Below, in pieces: positions 31,099 through 41,308 of a stretch of DNA of 64,000 nucleotides. The stretch is from the NCBI GenBank assembly GCA_963210315.1, contig OY723287.1, positions 186,001 through 250,000 of the forward strand. The letters run 5' to 3'. The stretch is from Rhynchopus euleeides. Lineage: Eukaryota; Euglenozoa; Diplonemea; Diplonemida; Diplonemidae. A program made the translations under genes and the position numbers. The number at the start of each line of letters is the position of its first letter. The stretch's first letter is position 1. The notes under the pieces are model-generated. The model worked only from the letters and a program-made list of their open reading frames with translations, had not been told where the DNA came from and searched no databases.

Positions 31099-31831
31099 GG
31101 TCGAGCCCAGGAGTGATGTCCAGACACTGTCTGGACGGGAAGCTCCCCGCAGTGAGTGGTCGGGGGCCGTGGCCACGACCTCGGGGTGATGTCCAGCCGA
31201 GCAGAACGTGGCACCCGGAGTACCGAGTGTTTGCTCCACTCAGAGGGGGTTCGATGCAGGACCCCTTCCCAGTCATGATCTCCTCAGTGCCTCCATCGAT
31301 CCCCTCCGTCAGGGATCTTGCTGTGTGTAACATTAGCACAAGACCTAAACCCGCATCGCGTACCCATCCTTCGAAACCGTGCGATGTGCAATGTTGTGTT
31401 CATGTAGCTAGCTCGGAGAGTGTCTTAGCGAGCCCGCAAGGCTAGCTATATTTGCACCGTCCAACCAAATCTTGCTCAGCTTCGACTTGGCGCCGAGAGA
31501 GTTACGAGCGCTGCCCATAGAATCAGGTGTGCCGGGCGTGTGTGTCTTTATCAACACACGCAGACTCCTGCATACAGTAGACGGCCTACAGGCGAGGCGG
31601 AGTGTGACCTACTGTTGGGGGTGGTGAACTGGTCTGCGACGTCATCCTGCTGGTGTGCGACGTCTCCACCTCCTGCGGCACAGGGGGCCTTGTGATCTGG
31701 AGCGCTGGGGCAGCGCGGTGCAATGTCGGAGTGCGGACGGGCCAAGTCCCCCTGCTCCTGTGCATGCAGCGCAGATTTCTTGTTGCTGCGGTCCAGACAG
31801 CGGGCCGAGACCGGATGTGATGTCGGCCCAC
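31099..31831. other. unique DNA between satellites C and D
   Basis: 733 bp with no recognisable domain in any frame. A small inverted repeat (GTAGCTAGCTCGG near 31406, AGGCTAGCTAT near 31439) is present. It may be more captured host DNA, as for the cyclase fragment, but no match is available in the window. Confidence 0.45.
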
Positions 31832-33467
31832 CCTCGGGACATCACTGCCTGGCTCGGCCCACCCTCTGGACAGGACTGCGTGGCTCGGCCCATTCTCGGG
31901 ACAGCACTGCCTAGCTCGGCCCACCCTCGGGACAGCACTGTCTGGCTCGGCCCGTTCTCGGGACAGCACTGTCTGGCTCGGCCCATTCTCGGGACAGCAC
32001 TGTCTGGCTCGGCCCACCCTTGGGACAGCACTGCCTGGCTCGGCCCATTCTCGGGACAGCACTGCCTAGCTCGGCCCACCCTCGGGACAGCACTGTCTGG
32101 CTCGGCCCGTTCTCGGGACAGCACTGTCTGGCTCGGCCCATTCTCGGGACAGCACTGCCTGGCTCGGCCCATTCTCGGGACAGCACTGCCTAGCTCGGCC
32201 CACCCTCGGGACAGCACTGTCTGGCTCGGCCCGTTCTCGGGACAGCACTGTCTGGCTCGGCCCATTCTCGGGACAGCACTGTCTGGCTCGGCCCATTCTC
32301 GGGACAGCACTGTCTGGCTCGGCCCACCCTTGGGACAGCACTGCCTGGCTCGGCCCATTCTCGGGACAGCACTGCCTAGCTCGGCCCACCCTCGGGACAG
32401 CACTGTCTGGCTCGGCCCGTTCTCGGGACAGCACTGTCTGGCTCGGCCCATTCTCGGGACAGCACTGCCTGGCTCGGCCCATTCTCGGGACAGCACTGCC
32501 TAGCTCGGCCCACCCTCGGGACAGCACTGTCTGGCTCGGCCCGTTCTCGGGACAGCACTGTCTGGCTCGGCCCATTCTCGGGACAGCACTGTCTGGCTCG
32601 GCCCATTCTCGGGACAGCACTGTCTGGCTCGGCCCACCCTTGGGACAGCACTGCCTGGCTCGGCCCATTCTCGGGACAGCACTGCCTAGCTCGGCCCACC
32701 CTCGGGACAGCACTGTCTGGCTCGGCCCGTTCTCGGGACAGCACTGTCTGGCTCGGCCCATTCTCGGGACAGCACTGTCTGGCTCGGCCCATTCTCGGGA
32801 CAGCACTGTCTGGCTCGGCCCACCCTTGGGACAGCACTGCCTGGCTCGGCCCATTCTCGGGACAGCACTGTCTGGCTCGGCCCGTTCTCGGGACAGCACT
32901 GTCTGGCTCGGCCCATTCTCGGGACAGCACTGTCTGGCTCGGCCCATTCTCGGGACAGCACTGTCTGGCTCGGCCCACCCTTGGGACAGCACTGCCTGGC
33001 TCGGCCCATTCTCGGGACAGCACTGTCTGGCTCGGCCCGTTCTCGGGACAGCACTGTCTGGCTCGGCCCACCCTTGGGACAGCACTGCCTGGCTCGGCCC
33101 ATTCTCGGGACATCACTGTCTGGCTCGGCCCACCCTTGGGACAGCACTGTCTGGCTCGGCCCGTTCTCGGGACAGCACTGTCTGGCTCGGCCCATTCTCG
33201 GGACAGCACTGTCTGGCTCGGCCCATTCTCGGGACAGCACTGTCTGGCTCGGCCCACCCTTGGGACAGCACTGCCTGGCTCGGCCCATTCTCGGGACAGC
33301 ACTGTCTGGCTCGGCCCGTTCTCGGGACAGCACTGTCTGGCTCGGCCCACCCTTGGGACAGCACTGCCTGGCTCGGCCCATTCTCGGGACATCACTGTCT
33401 GGCTCGGCCCACCCTTGGGACAGCACTGTCTGGCTCGGCCCGTTCTCGGGACAGCACTGCCTGGCTC
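31832..33467. repeat. satellite D: about 53 tandem copies of a 31-bp unit
   Basis: Unit GGGACAGCACTGTCTGGCTC+GGCCCATTCTC, with CATTCTC/CGTTCTC/CACCCTY and CTGTCT/CTGCCT variants. GACAG-CA-CTGTC is a near-perfect dyad. Longer blocks of 5-10 units recur in order, so it also has higher-order structure. Confidence 0.95.
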
Positions 33468-33630
33468 CGCTTCGTGCCAGCACGAGCACTAGCCGTTGCT
33501 CCTGCATTGCCCCAGGCGGCCAGCTCCCATCTTGGCTTGGCCCAGGATGACAGGTTGATCTCAATGTTTACCCGTGACACGGGCCCCGCCGTGCCTTCTC
33601 GTCCTGTGAGGGCTGAACAATGCACAGGGA
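33468..33630. other. unique segment before the right end of element II
   Basis: 163 bp without recognised coding content. Confidence 0.4.
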
Positions 33631-33783
33631 CCGCTCGACATTATTTTTTGGGTCCAAATGCGTGCTCCCAGCTAGGGGCCACCCAACTCCCCGCCCTTTT
33701 TTTTGCCTCCGATTTGGCCCATTTTCGGCCCATTTTGCCCTGCACCAGCCTGCACTTTTTTGCACCGGCTAGCGAAGACCCCC
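33631..33783. repeat. right end of element II
   Basis: Counterpart of 23790-23940, with the same block order and the terminus GCTAGCGAAGACCCCC. Conservation of about 150 bp at the right end of two elements with different cargo argues that it is a functional transposon end. Confidence 0.85.
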
Positions 33784-34419
33784 ATGAGCAGCGGATGCAA
33801 TTGGTGTGGAAGGAGAGGGTGCAGTTCTGGATCAGTGGGTCTGAATCTGAAACTGGGACTGAGCCCGATAGGTCTGGCATGACTGACGGTGCCAAGCCTG
33901 GAGTAACCTTCACGGCTCGCCTGAATTCGGAGGTCTCGTCGGACCGGTCGAACTGAGATGTTCCCGCCTGGTGCCACCCACAACAGCTGCGCCTGTCACA
34001 TCAGCACCTGCCGGGAGGAGGGGAGAGGATGCTGTGACGCCAGTTCTCAGCCAGTCTCTGCGGAGTGCACCTGCATGTAGCTGGTTCCCACCACCACCAC
34101 CAGCTTGCCCCAGTCCTGGGAGCAAGGACATGTCGAAGTGTATCTGGACTTGGATACAGTATTCGAGGTGCAGTGCACAAGGGCTCTTTCAGGGATACCG
34201 CCGCAGGAAACAAGAAGCTGGCGTCCGTGATGCGCTGTTCATGCAACCGGAAGTCGCCCTCCCTCGCGGTGGCAACACGGCTAGGCAACAGCAAGCAAAT
34301 CAACGGCGATTATCGGCAGAGGCAGGGGCGGGAGGCTGAGAAGAGGCTGGGATCTTCTGTTGATGTTGTGTGTAGGTCACCACAGTTGCAGGATGGACAC
34401 CTTTCCAAACCGGCTGTTC
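33784..34419. other. flank of element II and intergenic DNA
   Basis: 33784 to about 33950 continues the target repeat (similar to 51885-51990). The rest shows no gene I can support. Confidence 0.5.
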
Positions 34420-35110
34420 CTTCACCTGGGGCAGACGATGGCTGTTCCCTCATCGTCATACAAATAGCATGCTGGTTGTGTCTACGTTTCGAGCAGTCCG
34501 TACGACGCCCTCTTCTCGCCTGCTCTCAGGTACGGGGCGAGGACCATTTTTTGCTTGGAGCCTGCGAGATCAGTTCGCAAGCAGACACAAGCAGCACTGT
34601 GCTCACAACACTGGGATGGGTGGGAAGTGGGTCCGGGATTTGCCATTGTTCCCACCCCCTCGGTTTTACCGATACTTCAGACACAACTGTGCGTAGTGAA
34701 TATATGAGTCCGGCAAGCGGATTTTTGCTGGTGCGGCGCACATTGATGCTGCACCCATCTGACCACATTGGTGTGAACAACAGAAATGGCAAAAGAAAGA
34801 AATGACAATAGAAAGAAATCCGCCGGGGAGCGGGGGGCGGGGGGAGCGAGCAAAGTAAAGTGAAGCGACTTGGTGGTATAAGCTGAGGTGCCACTGTTCT
34901 CCCTTCCTCTCAGCTTTTGACCATGTCTGATGTGAAACACCAGATCACGGGGGCAAGAGGGGACACGCCGCGTTCGCTCCTTGTTCTCCAACTTCCAATT
35001 GTCCCTGGCACCAGCAGTGTAGCCTGCAGGCCAGGCGGGGCGGCTTGCCACTGCGAGCCCCTGCACGCACCCCCAACAACTGCCTGCATGCAAATACACA
35101 GCAGTGCCTT

Positions 35111-37908
35111 CTACTCACGGCAGAAGCGCCTTGTGTACACGCTGTGCCGCATGCGGTGCTTCGAGCTGGCGTGGCGCAGCACAGACTCAAAGGAGGCAAA
35201 CGGTTCGCCGGACGCCAGCGCAGCCGCACCACACACGGCGCACACATGGGTGCCGGCTGCCGCTCTCTCCTCCACCTCCACCTCCTCCTGGGTGGCCCGC
35301 TTGCGCTTGCTGCTGCCGGGAGGCGTGCCCTCCACCGTGTCCTGTGTGTGTGTGGGTGTGGGTGTGCCTGCTTCCGACTCCCCACCCAGGGCGTCGCGCA
35401 CCATGGTCAGCACTGCCTTCGCGCCGCGCCCCTTCTGCTGCGCTGCGATGTGGGAGCACACATTCCCGTGGCAGTCGGGCTTCCCCACGTCTGCACCGCG
35501 ATCCAGCAGGAGGCGGCACACATCGTCGCACGACCTCCGCACCGCGACCAGCAGTGGGGGCACTCCGCCGGCGTTGATGTCGACCCCGCCGTGGTCCAGA
35601 AGCCGCATCAGCACCCTCGGGCTCTTCGACACAGCGGCGTGTGCGAGGCACGTCCACCCGTCAGCGTCCTCGGCAGCCATGTCCACACCCTGGCACTCCA
35701 GCAGCATGTCGCACCACGCCAGCATGTTCAACCGCACCACGCGCATCAACAGTGTCCGCCCACTGGCGTCGCGTCTGTTGATATCGAGGCGTGTGTCCGC
35801 CAGAAACACGCTGAAAGCGCCTGCAGCCCTCTTGGTGATCAGCGCTGCGGCCAGCGGGACCCCTTCCGGTGACAGGGCGTTGGGGCACGCGCCGCACGCA
35901 AGAAGCGCCTTGCATGCGGGGACTCTGTCGTTCAAGGCAGCGATGTCCAGCGCCGTGAGGCCGTTGCAGTTTCGGGTGGCGATGTCGGCGCCGTGGTGGG
36001 ACACGAGCAGCGTGGCCAGCTCCGCACGCCTCTCCTCCGCACGCTCGGCGGTGAGCGACTCGCAGCTGGCGTCCGACACAGCGTGCATCAGGCAGGTCCA
36101 CCCGTCGCTGTCCAGCACGGCCACACCCCCTTTGCCCTTGTGGGCTGCGATGTGCGTCAGCAGCTCCTCAGTGGCGGGCGTCTTGGCTGACGCTGCGTGC
36201 ATCAGGCACGTCCGCCCCTCGTCATCCTGTGCAGCCACGTCGATGTCGGCACGCTGCAGAATGTAGGCGACGCTGTCGGGTTCGGCTGCGCAGCGCATCA
36301 GCAGGGTGCGCCCCGTGGCATCCTGGACGTTCACAGCCACATGTGGCATGGCCACCACCAACTGCAGGGTGCTTGCCTCCGCGCAGCGGTGCAGGTAGTG
36401 CAGAAACCACTCGCCGTCGGTGTCGCGCACGTCGACAGAAGCCCCTGCTTCGACGAGGATTGGCACCACCCGCAGTGCCGCATCGCAGGCACCTGCATAC
36501 CACAGTGCGGTGCAGCCTTCCTTGTCGGTGGCCCTCACATCAGCACCGTTGGCAATCAGGAGCTGCACGCTGTCAGGAGCACGCGAGCATGCATGCATCA
36601 GGCACGTCTTGCCGTTGCCATCCGCTGCGTTGACATCCGCACCATTGGCAATGGCCACCTGCAGGAACGCGGCCTCCTCCATGTGCAGCATCAGGAGGTT
36701 CCAGTTGTCGGGTGTGCGTGCGTTGATGTCGGCACCCAGGTCCACGAGAGTCTGCAGCATCTCGGTGTTGCTGACTTTCAGCAGTGCCGCACGGCTGCCC
36801 CTGTAATCCTCCCAGACGAACGGCGCCCCGCTCTGCACCAGCAGGCGGCACATGTCTGCCCCGTCGTCCCTCTCCGCTGCTTGGCACAAGCACCTGCCCA
36901 GTGTTCGCTGAATGTCGGTATCATCAGACCCACGCCATTCACGGGCGTTCAGCACAGCCTCCAGTGTGGCAAGGCTTCCCGACCTCATCGCCTCCTCCAC
37001 ACATTCCGGCAGGTACGTGTGATGCTCCTCGGACAGCGGCACCAGGGTGGGGAACACCCAGGCACACCCAGCTGTCGCAGCCGCACAAAAGAAGCTCTTC
37101 GAGAACTCGGTGATCCCGCACTCCACCATATGCGTCACAACCCCAGGCGGGCAGCGGAGGAAGAGCTCGGTGCTGTGGCATTGTAAGTGGTGCGTAGTGT
37201 GGAAGTATCTGTGCCCGCCGTCCCTGACCCAGTCCTTCACGCCCTCCAGCAGTCTGGCATCCGACAGCAGCAGGGCACACATCCTGCACACCTCTTCGCC
37301 CGGCACCTCTGGGCCCGACCTGTCCATCGCGCTGAAGAACGAATCAAATAGATCCGTTTTTAAGCACACTCGTGTGAGCGGAAAGCGCCCCACCACAGCT
37401 GCAACCAAACGTGCTCTATACACTAACCCCACCCTTCATCAGGCTCAGGGTGTGATCAGTTCAGGGTTTTGTGTGTAGAAGCGTCAACGCAACAAACAAA
37501 AGGAAATTCATCAGAGCGGTTGTAGCTGTGAAGTGATAGGGCGCTTTCCTCGCCACACCCTGTCGCGAGGATGAGTCTTGCCACCTCCAAGTCACCTCTC
37601 TCCGCAGCGTCCGACATCGCCTCCCCAAGGTCGTCGTGCGGGATACCTCTTTGCAGCAGGGCGGCGTACGCAGCGTCCTCGGCGGTTGGCAGCACCTCAA
37701 TCGTGCTGCCCGAGGACAGCGCGGCAACGCCCGCATCGTCCTCCAGCGGCAAGCCCTCCGGCTGCAGCCGCATGCAGAACCGCCGGGGCGCCTCGCCCCC
37801 CAGCGTGGCCAGCGCAGCACCCACCACCTCCTGCAGCACAGCCAGCTTGGGGTCCCCGCTGAGCTCGCATGCAACCTGATCCTTCCCCAGGACAACACAG
37901 AGATCCAT
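35111..37908 (-). CDS. ankyrin-repeat protein with ubiquitin-like N-terminus and C-terminal zinc finger, copy B
   Basis: Two exons, 37908-37559 and 37331-35111, joined across a GT-AG intron, give 856 residues. The start MDLCVVLGKDQ is shared with copy A. Residues 1-75 resemble a ubiquitin-like fold (LEDDAGVAALSSGSTIEVLP is typical of its end). Residues ~90-740 are degenerate ankyrin repeats (DGNGKTCLMHACSRAP, ANGADVRATDKEGCTALWYA, DRGADVGKPDCHGNVC). The tail has SSKRKRAT, possibly a nuclear signal, and CAVC...RHASSKH, a C2H2-like finger. No catalytic motif is seen. The most likely role is protein-protein recognition, perhaps in the nucleus. Differences from copy A are few and mostly silent or conservative, which suggests recent duplication or gene conversion. 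Confidence 0.85.
37332..37558 (-). other. 227-nt intron of ankyrin gene B containing a small inverted-repeat insertion
   Basis: Donor ACAGG|GTGTGG, acceptor TTCTTCAG|CGCGATGG. Inside, GGAAAGCGCCCTATCACTTC on one side and GGGGCGCTTTCC on the other, with CACAGCT-CAACC sequences next to them, form an inverted repeat of about 30 bp. The internal CAAACGTGCTCTA...CTTCATCAGGC...GAAGCGTCAACGC also occurs at about 45052-45125. Copy A lacks this and has a 39-nt intron. Confidence 0.65.
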
Positions 37909-38094
37909 CGCTTGGCTGGGTGTGGCGAGTGTATAGGGCGCGTCTAGGGTGGCGATGGTGGTGGTGGTGGCAGCCAGGTTGCGTCACGTCGCCACCCCCT
38001 CCCAAGGCTAAGGCTGCTAGGCGACCCACTGCGGGTGGGGGTGGGGACGGGGGCCGCTGGTTGCTTGCCGGTACCGTGATTTGGGCCTGCTTCC

Positions 38095-38427
38095 CTTTTT
38101 TATTTTGTGCAAAACTAATGCGACCAGGGGGGAGGATGACGCACAGGAGAGAACGGGAGCAACGACAGTTGGCGGTGCTCTTCGAACGCAGAACAACACC
38201 ACCCCCCCCCACAGGCTGCCGGGCGTGTGAAGTGTTCGCAAGGCTGCGCACGGTGAAATACTTCCTTTGTTGGCTACGCCGAACTTACACAAAACAAAAG
38301 CTCGCCGGCGGGGGGCTCCCGTTCCACGCAGGGTTCGCATGGGGTGGCTTGTGCCAGGTGGGTGCTGTGTGGCGCCAGCTACTGGCTCTAAGGATCTATT
38401 GCTGACAGTGGCGTCTGCCAGGGCAGC
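38095..38427. other. 333-bp block present only in duplication copy B
   Basis: Copy A passes directly from the sequence before 38095 to TTTCTAAGGGGAA (13390s), so this is an insertion here or a deletion in A. No clear terminal repeats, no coding content recognised. Confidence 0.55.
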
Positions 38428-38915
38428 GGGGTTTCTAAGGGGAATTGTGTGGCTGGAGGGGTTGAACAGAAGCTCTTTTGGGAACCGCATCAGCGGATGC
38501 GCGCAATTGCAAGGAGGCGGCAGACCCCCGAAGTGTGTGTCAGGGGAGAGCAGATCCTCACGGACGCGGTGCATCCCCTCTCTGATGTGAAGGTGGAAAA
38601 TATCGAAGACATGTCGGAAACGTGTCGAGCAGCGAGAGAGACGACCCTCAGCCGGCATACCCGCACACCCAGAAGCCAGGGGTGCCCAGACTGGAAAGGG
38701 CTAACCACCTTTCTGCATTGCTGGGCGGCAGGCCCTCGCCCCACCCCACCGCCCTGATGGGAGAAGGGATTCTCGTTGAACAGTGTTTCAAGTGTTTTCA
38801 CCGAATTTTCTCGGCATTTTTAGACACCCTCCAACGAGATTCAGACCCGGGAAGGGCGGAAAGTGCAGCCGAAGGAAATGGAAACACAGAACTGACCTCC
38901 CTCCCCTCGCCCTGG

Positions 38916-39706
38916 AGGCGGTGTCAGACCCGGGACGGGGCTGCCCCCCCTCGCAACCACCGAACTGCTTCATGCATATGGGGTTCGCACGGCCGGCAGT
39001 GAACATATAGGCCTCTGAGAAGCCACCCGCCGCGCTTCGCCTAACACTGAATTGCCCTGGGGTAGCCTCCATCGTCCGGAGGTCGCACACATATGGGGTC
39101 TTCGAGTGATGGCCCCCCAGCAGTATCTACAAAACACACCGAGGGGATGATTTGCCTCTATCAAAAGTAATGGGGTGGGGTGGGGGGATACGCATGCGGT
39201 AAATCACGCGCGCGTCACCGAAGTTTTCATAGCGAACACACCATATGTCTGGACCGTTGCGATCACAACACTGTCCCATGTCTGGCTTGTTTGCCATACA
39301 CACAGACACACCTCTCCGGACGAGTGGGGCGGAGTCACGCGAGGTGGGGATCGGGGGGGAAAGGGGGCGGGGAGGGTATGGGTGTGTTAATGTTTATAAA
39401 CAAACGCTTCTATTAGCCCGTTCTCATCAGGTCAGCCCCGCTTGTGTTTTGTTTGTGCGCGGATGTGCTCTTCCTTATCGATGCGTGGGCACTCCCACCG
39501 CCCTGAGCCTGCTGCCCCAATTTGATGTGGGATGCGAACACGAGACAGGCACGCAGAAAGGAAGCAGGGCCACCGAAGCACCCTCCTGCACGTTTCCGCA
39601 TCACAAATGTGTTAGACCGGAGGCGACCCCCCAATGGGCTTTTCTTCTGTTATGCTGAGCTCATCAGCCCGTGACACACTCGCCCCGTCATCATCGCCTC
39701 CAGGCC
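38916..39706. other. intergenic DNA, no gene recognised
   Basis: Short frames only. A stretch near 39497-39550 (CCTGAGCCTGCTGC...GCGAACACGAGACAG) faintly resembles 1036-1090. It contains runs of G near 39170-39190 and 39345-39370. Confidence 0.5.
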
Positions 39707-40912
39707 TCAGCGCATCCAGGGGTAGACACGCTTCAGATCCCGCATGTCGTCATCCTCGTGGGGTAACGAGGCGCTGCGGCTGCGGTGCTGCTGGACTTGA
39801 CGTGACCCCCCACCACCACCACCACCACCACCGGCACGCTGCCTCCGGCTGTCCTCCAGCAGCTCCGTCAGCCCTGTCGCCGCAGACAGCGATGACACGC
39901 TGCTTTCGTCGGGGCGGAACGCCACACCGGCTCGGCCCCCCCTCCCCTGCGCAACACCGCCACCACCAGGCCGCACGGCGGGCCGTGCCGCGGCCCGCCC
40001 GCCCAGCAGCAGCGACGCTTCAGAATCCGACATGGTGTCGCCATCGGAGTCGGCAGTGCGGTACCCCTCCTCGCTTGCCGAAAGATGGTGCGGCGGGGCA
40101 TCACGGCCGTGCCGGTGGTGGCGGGTGTCCCGCACCCTCTGCAGAGCAGACACGTGCGCCCGGAGCTGCTCCTGCCCGCAGGCCACCGTGTCCGCCTCCC
40201 TGGCCAGCACGACAAGCTGCTCCATCAGCTGCTTCTGCTTCAGCAGGCGCCGCCGCAGCGCCTCGTCGACCACGCCGCGCCACTGCCGCATGTCCTTCAT
40301 CTCCCCTTCCAGCTTCTCCAGCCTCTCCAGCACCACGCGCTGCGTCGGGGCGGCATACCGGGGCTGCTGCTGCTGCTGCGCAACCACCTCCACATGCCGG
40401 GCACCCTTCGCACGCCGCACAGGCGACGCGGCACGGCCGCCCGGCACAAAGGGGGGCTTCGCCCCGCCGTGGTGCACGGTGCTCGCCTGGCTGCTGTGGC
40501 AGCTGGCGCTATACCCCCCGCGGCTGGGCGCGCCAGACGTGTGCGGGGTGGGCGTGGCGGTGGTGGCGGAGGTGTCGGCATGGTGGTGCAGATGTGCCGC
40601 AGACCCACACCCAGCCCTGCTCCGCGACCTGTGCTGGTGGGGGTGTGGTGCCGCACCACCCCGTCTGCTGGACGAGGCAGACCTGCGCGGCACAGCCACT
40701 GCCGACGGGGTCCGGCGCCGAGGCGGTGTGCCTCGGGTCGCATGAGGGGCGGGACGCGACGATGCGCTGCGGTGGTGGTGATGCTGCTGCTGCTGCTGCC
40801 GCCCCCCCGCCTCCCCCTCCATCTCCTTCCGGAACTCCCGCCTCAGCCATTCGACCTTCTCCTTCAGCGTCGCGCAACCCAGCGGGTCATCCACATCCGG
40901 GACATGCGCCAT
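39707..40912 (-). CDS. basic low-complexity protein with a central coiled coil
   Basis: 401 residues from MAHVPDVDDPLG. This ATG was preferred to an earlier in-frame one (41137) because the upstream part is low-complexity Pro/Thr and the charged helix LKEKVEWLRREFRKEMEGE starts soon after. Order: short helix, His/Gln/Arg/Ser-rich basic region with homopolymers, a predicted coiled coil around QRVVLERLEKLEGEMKDMRQ and LLKQKQLMEQLVVLAREA, an acidic Ser segment (TADSDGDTMSDSEAS), a Gly run, and an end VYPWMR. No known family recognised; a cytoskeletal or scaffold role would be a guess. The open frame is long and free of stops, but the extreme composition leaves some chance that it is not a gene. 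Confidence 0.6.
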   Translation of the reverse strand: MAHVPDVDDPLGCATLKEKVEWLRREFRKEMEGEAGGRQQQQQHHHHRSASSRPAPHATRGTPPRRRTPSAVAVPRRSASSSRRGGAAPHPHQHRSRSRAGCGSAAHLHHHADTSATTATPTPHTSGAPSRGGYSASCHSSQASTVHHGGAKPPFVPGGRAASPVRRAKGARHVEVVAQQQQQPRYAAPTQRVVLERLEKLEGEMKDMRQWRGVVDEALRRRLLKQKQLMEQLVVLAREADTVACGQEQLRAHVSALQRVRDTRHHRHGRDAPPHHLSASEEGYRTADSDGDTMSDSEASLLLGGRAAARPAVRPGGGGVAQGRGGRAGVAFRPDESSVSSLSAATGLTELLEDSRRQRAGGGGGGGGGSRQVQQHRSRSASLPHEDDDMRDLKRVYPWMR

Positions 40913-41284
40913 TGCCGAAAGAGAGTCGGATGGGAGGGGGGAGGGGTGCGCAGTCCCCCCTAGTGCGCTCTCCCCGCCGGTAGGAGGGGGGGGGGGTGTG
41001 GAGTAGGGGTTTTGTGCGGCTCGGCCTGCCTGTTGCTGGTGTGGTGTGGTGAGGAGGAGGAGGAGGGGGGCAGGGGAACGGGTGAAGTAGACACACCGTG
41101 CCCAAGCAGCTCTATGGGAGGACAGTTCCGGAGACACTTGTTGTGTCGCGCGACAATATTTACGTGGGTGTGTGGGGGGTGGGGGTGGGGTAGGGTGGGG
41201 AGTGTGTGGCTGACCACGCCTGGCTTCGAAGGGTTACGGGAGTGAGGGGGTTTATGGTTTTTTTTTCTTTGCCAGCAAGCGGGG
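40913..41284. other. intergenic DNA
   Basis: No gene seen. G-rich strand runs near 40983 and 41165; likely 5' flank of the minus-strand coiled-coil gene. Confidence 0.45.
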
Positions 41285-41308
41285 GAGAGAGAGAGAGAGA
41301 GAGAGAGA
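41285..41308. repeat. (GA)12 simple repeat at the 5' side of a retrotransposon fragment
   Basis: Perfect GA dinucleotides directly before homology to the retrotransposon polyprotein begins. A longer (GA)n lies at its 3' side. Confidence 0.9.

Larger units (their letters stand above)
24788..33783. mobile_element. composite TIR element II, 9.0 kb, satellite-bearing
   Basis: Starts GGGGGTCTTCGCTGG at 24788 and ends AGCGAAGACCCCC at 33783; flanks are cggaccc-atg and atg-agcag. A homologous uninterrupted target at about 51880 reads cggacccatgagcag, so 8,996 bp plus one atg copy were inserted. Contents: left end, one satellite C-type unit, satellite B (5.0 kb), a nucleotide-cyclase gene fragment, satellite C (0.8 kb), 0.7 kb unique, satellite D (1.6 kb), and the right end shared with element I. 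No transposase. It therefore has the same architecture as element I with different cargo. Confidence 0.82.
34420..38915. repeat. segmental duplication, copy B (ankyrin gene intact)
   Basis: Collinear with the three blocks of copy A. It lacks both large insertions, so it gives the empty-site sequences used to define the retrotransposon and element I. The 34420-35110 part matches 1270-1940 with several small indels that break frames differently in the two copies, so it is probably non-coding 3' flank. Confidence 0.9.

Noticed and set aside
30033..31445. 470-codon frame spanning the cyclase fragment and satellite C as a real gene
   Set aside because: Only about 68 codons resemble a protein family; the rest is satellite. 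I kept the short part as a captured gene fragment.
13768..33467. Regular 31-bp repeats as CRISPR arrays
   Set aside because: The repeats are head-to-tail with no unique spacers, in eukaryotic DNA with introns; they are satellites.
39097..39120. GGGGTCTTCGAGTGATGGCCCCCC as another family member
   Set aside because: Only 24 bp, termini diverge after the first nine bases, and no duplication is visible.
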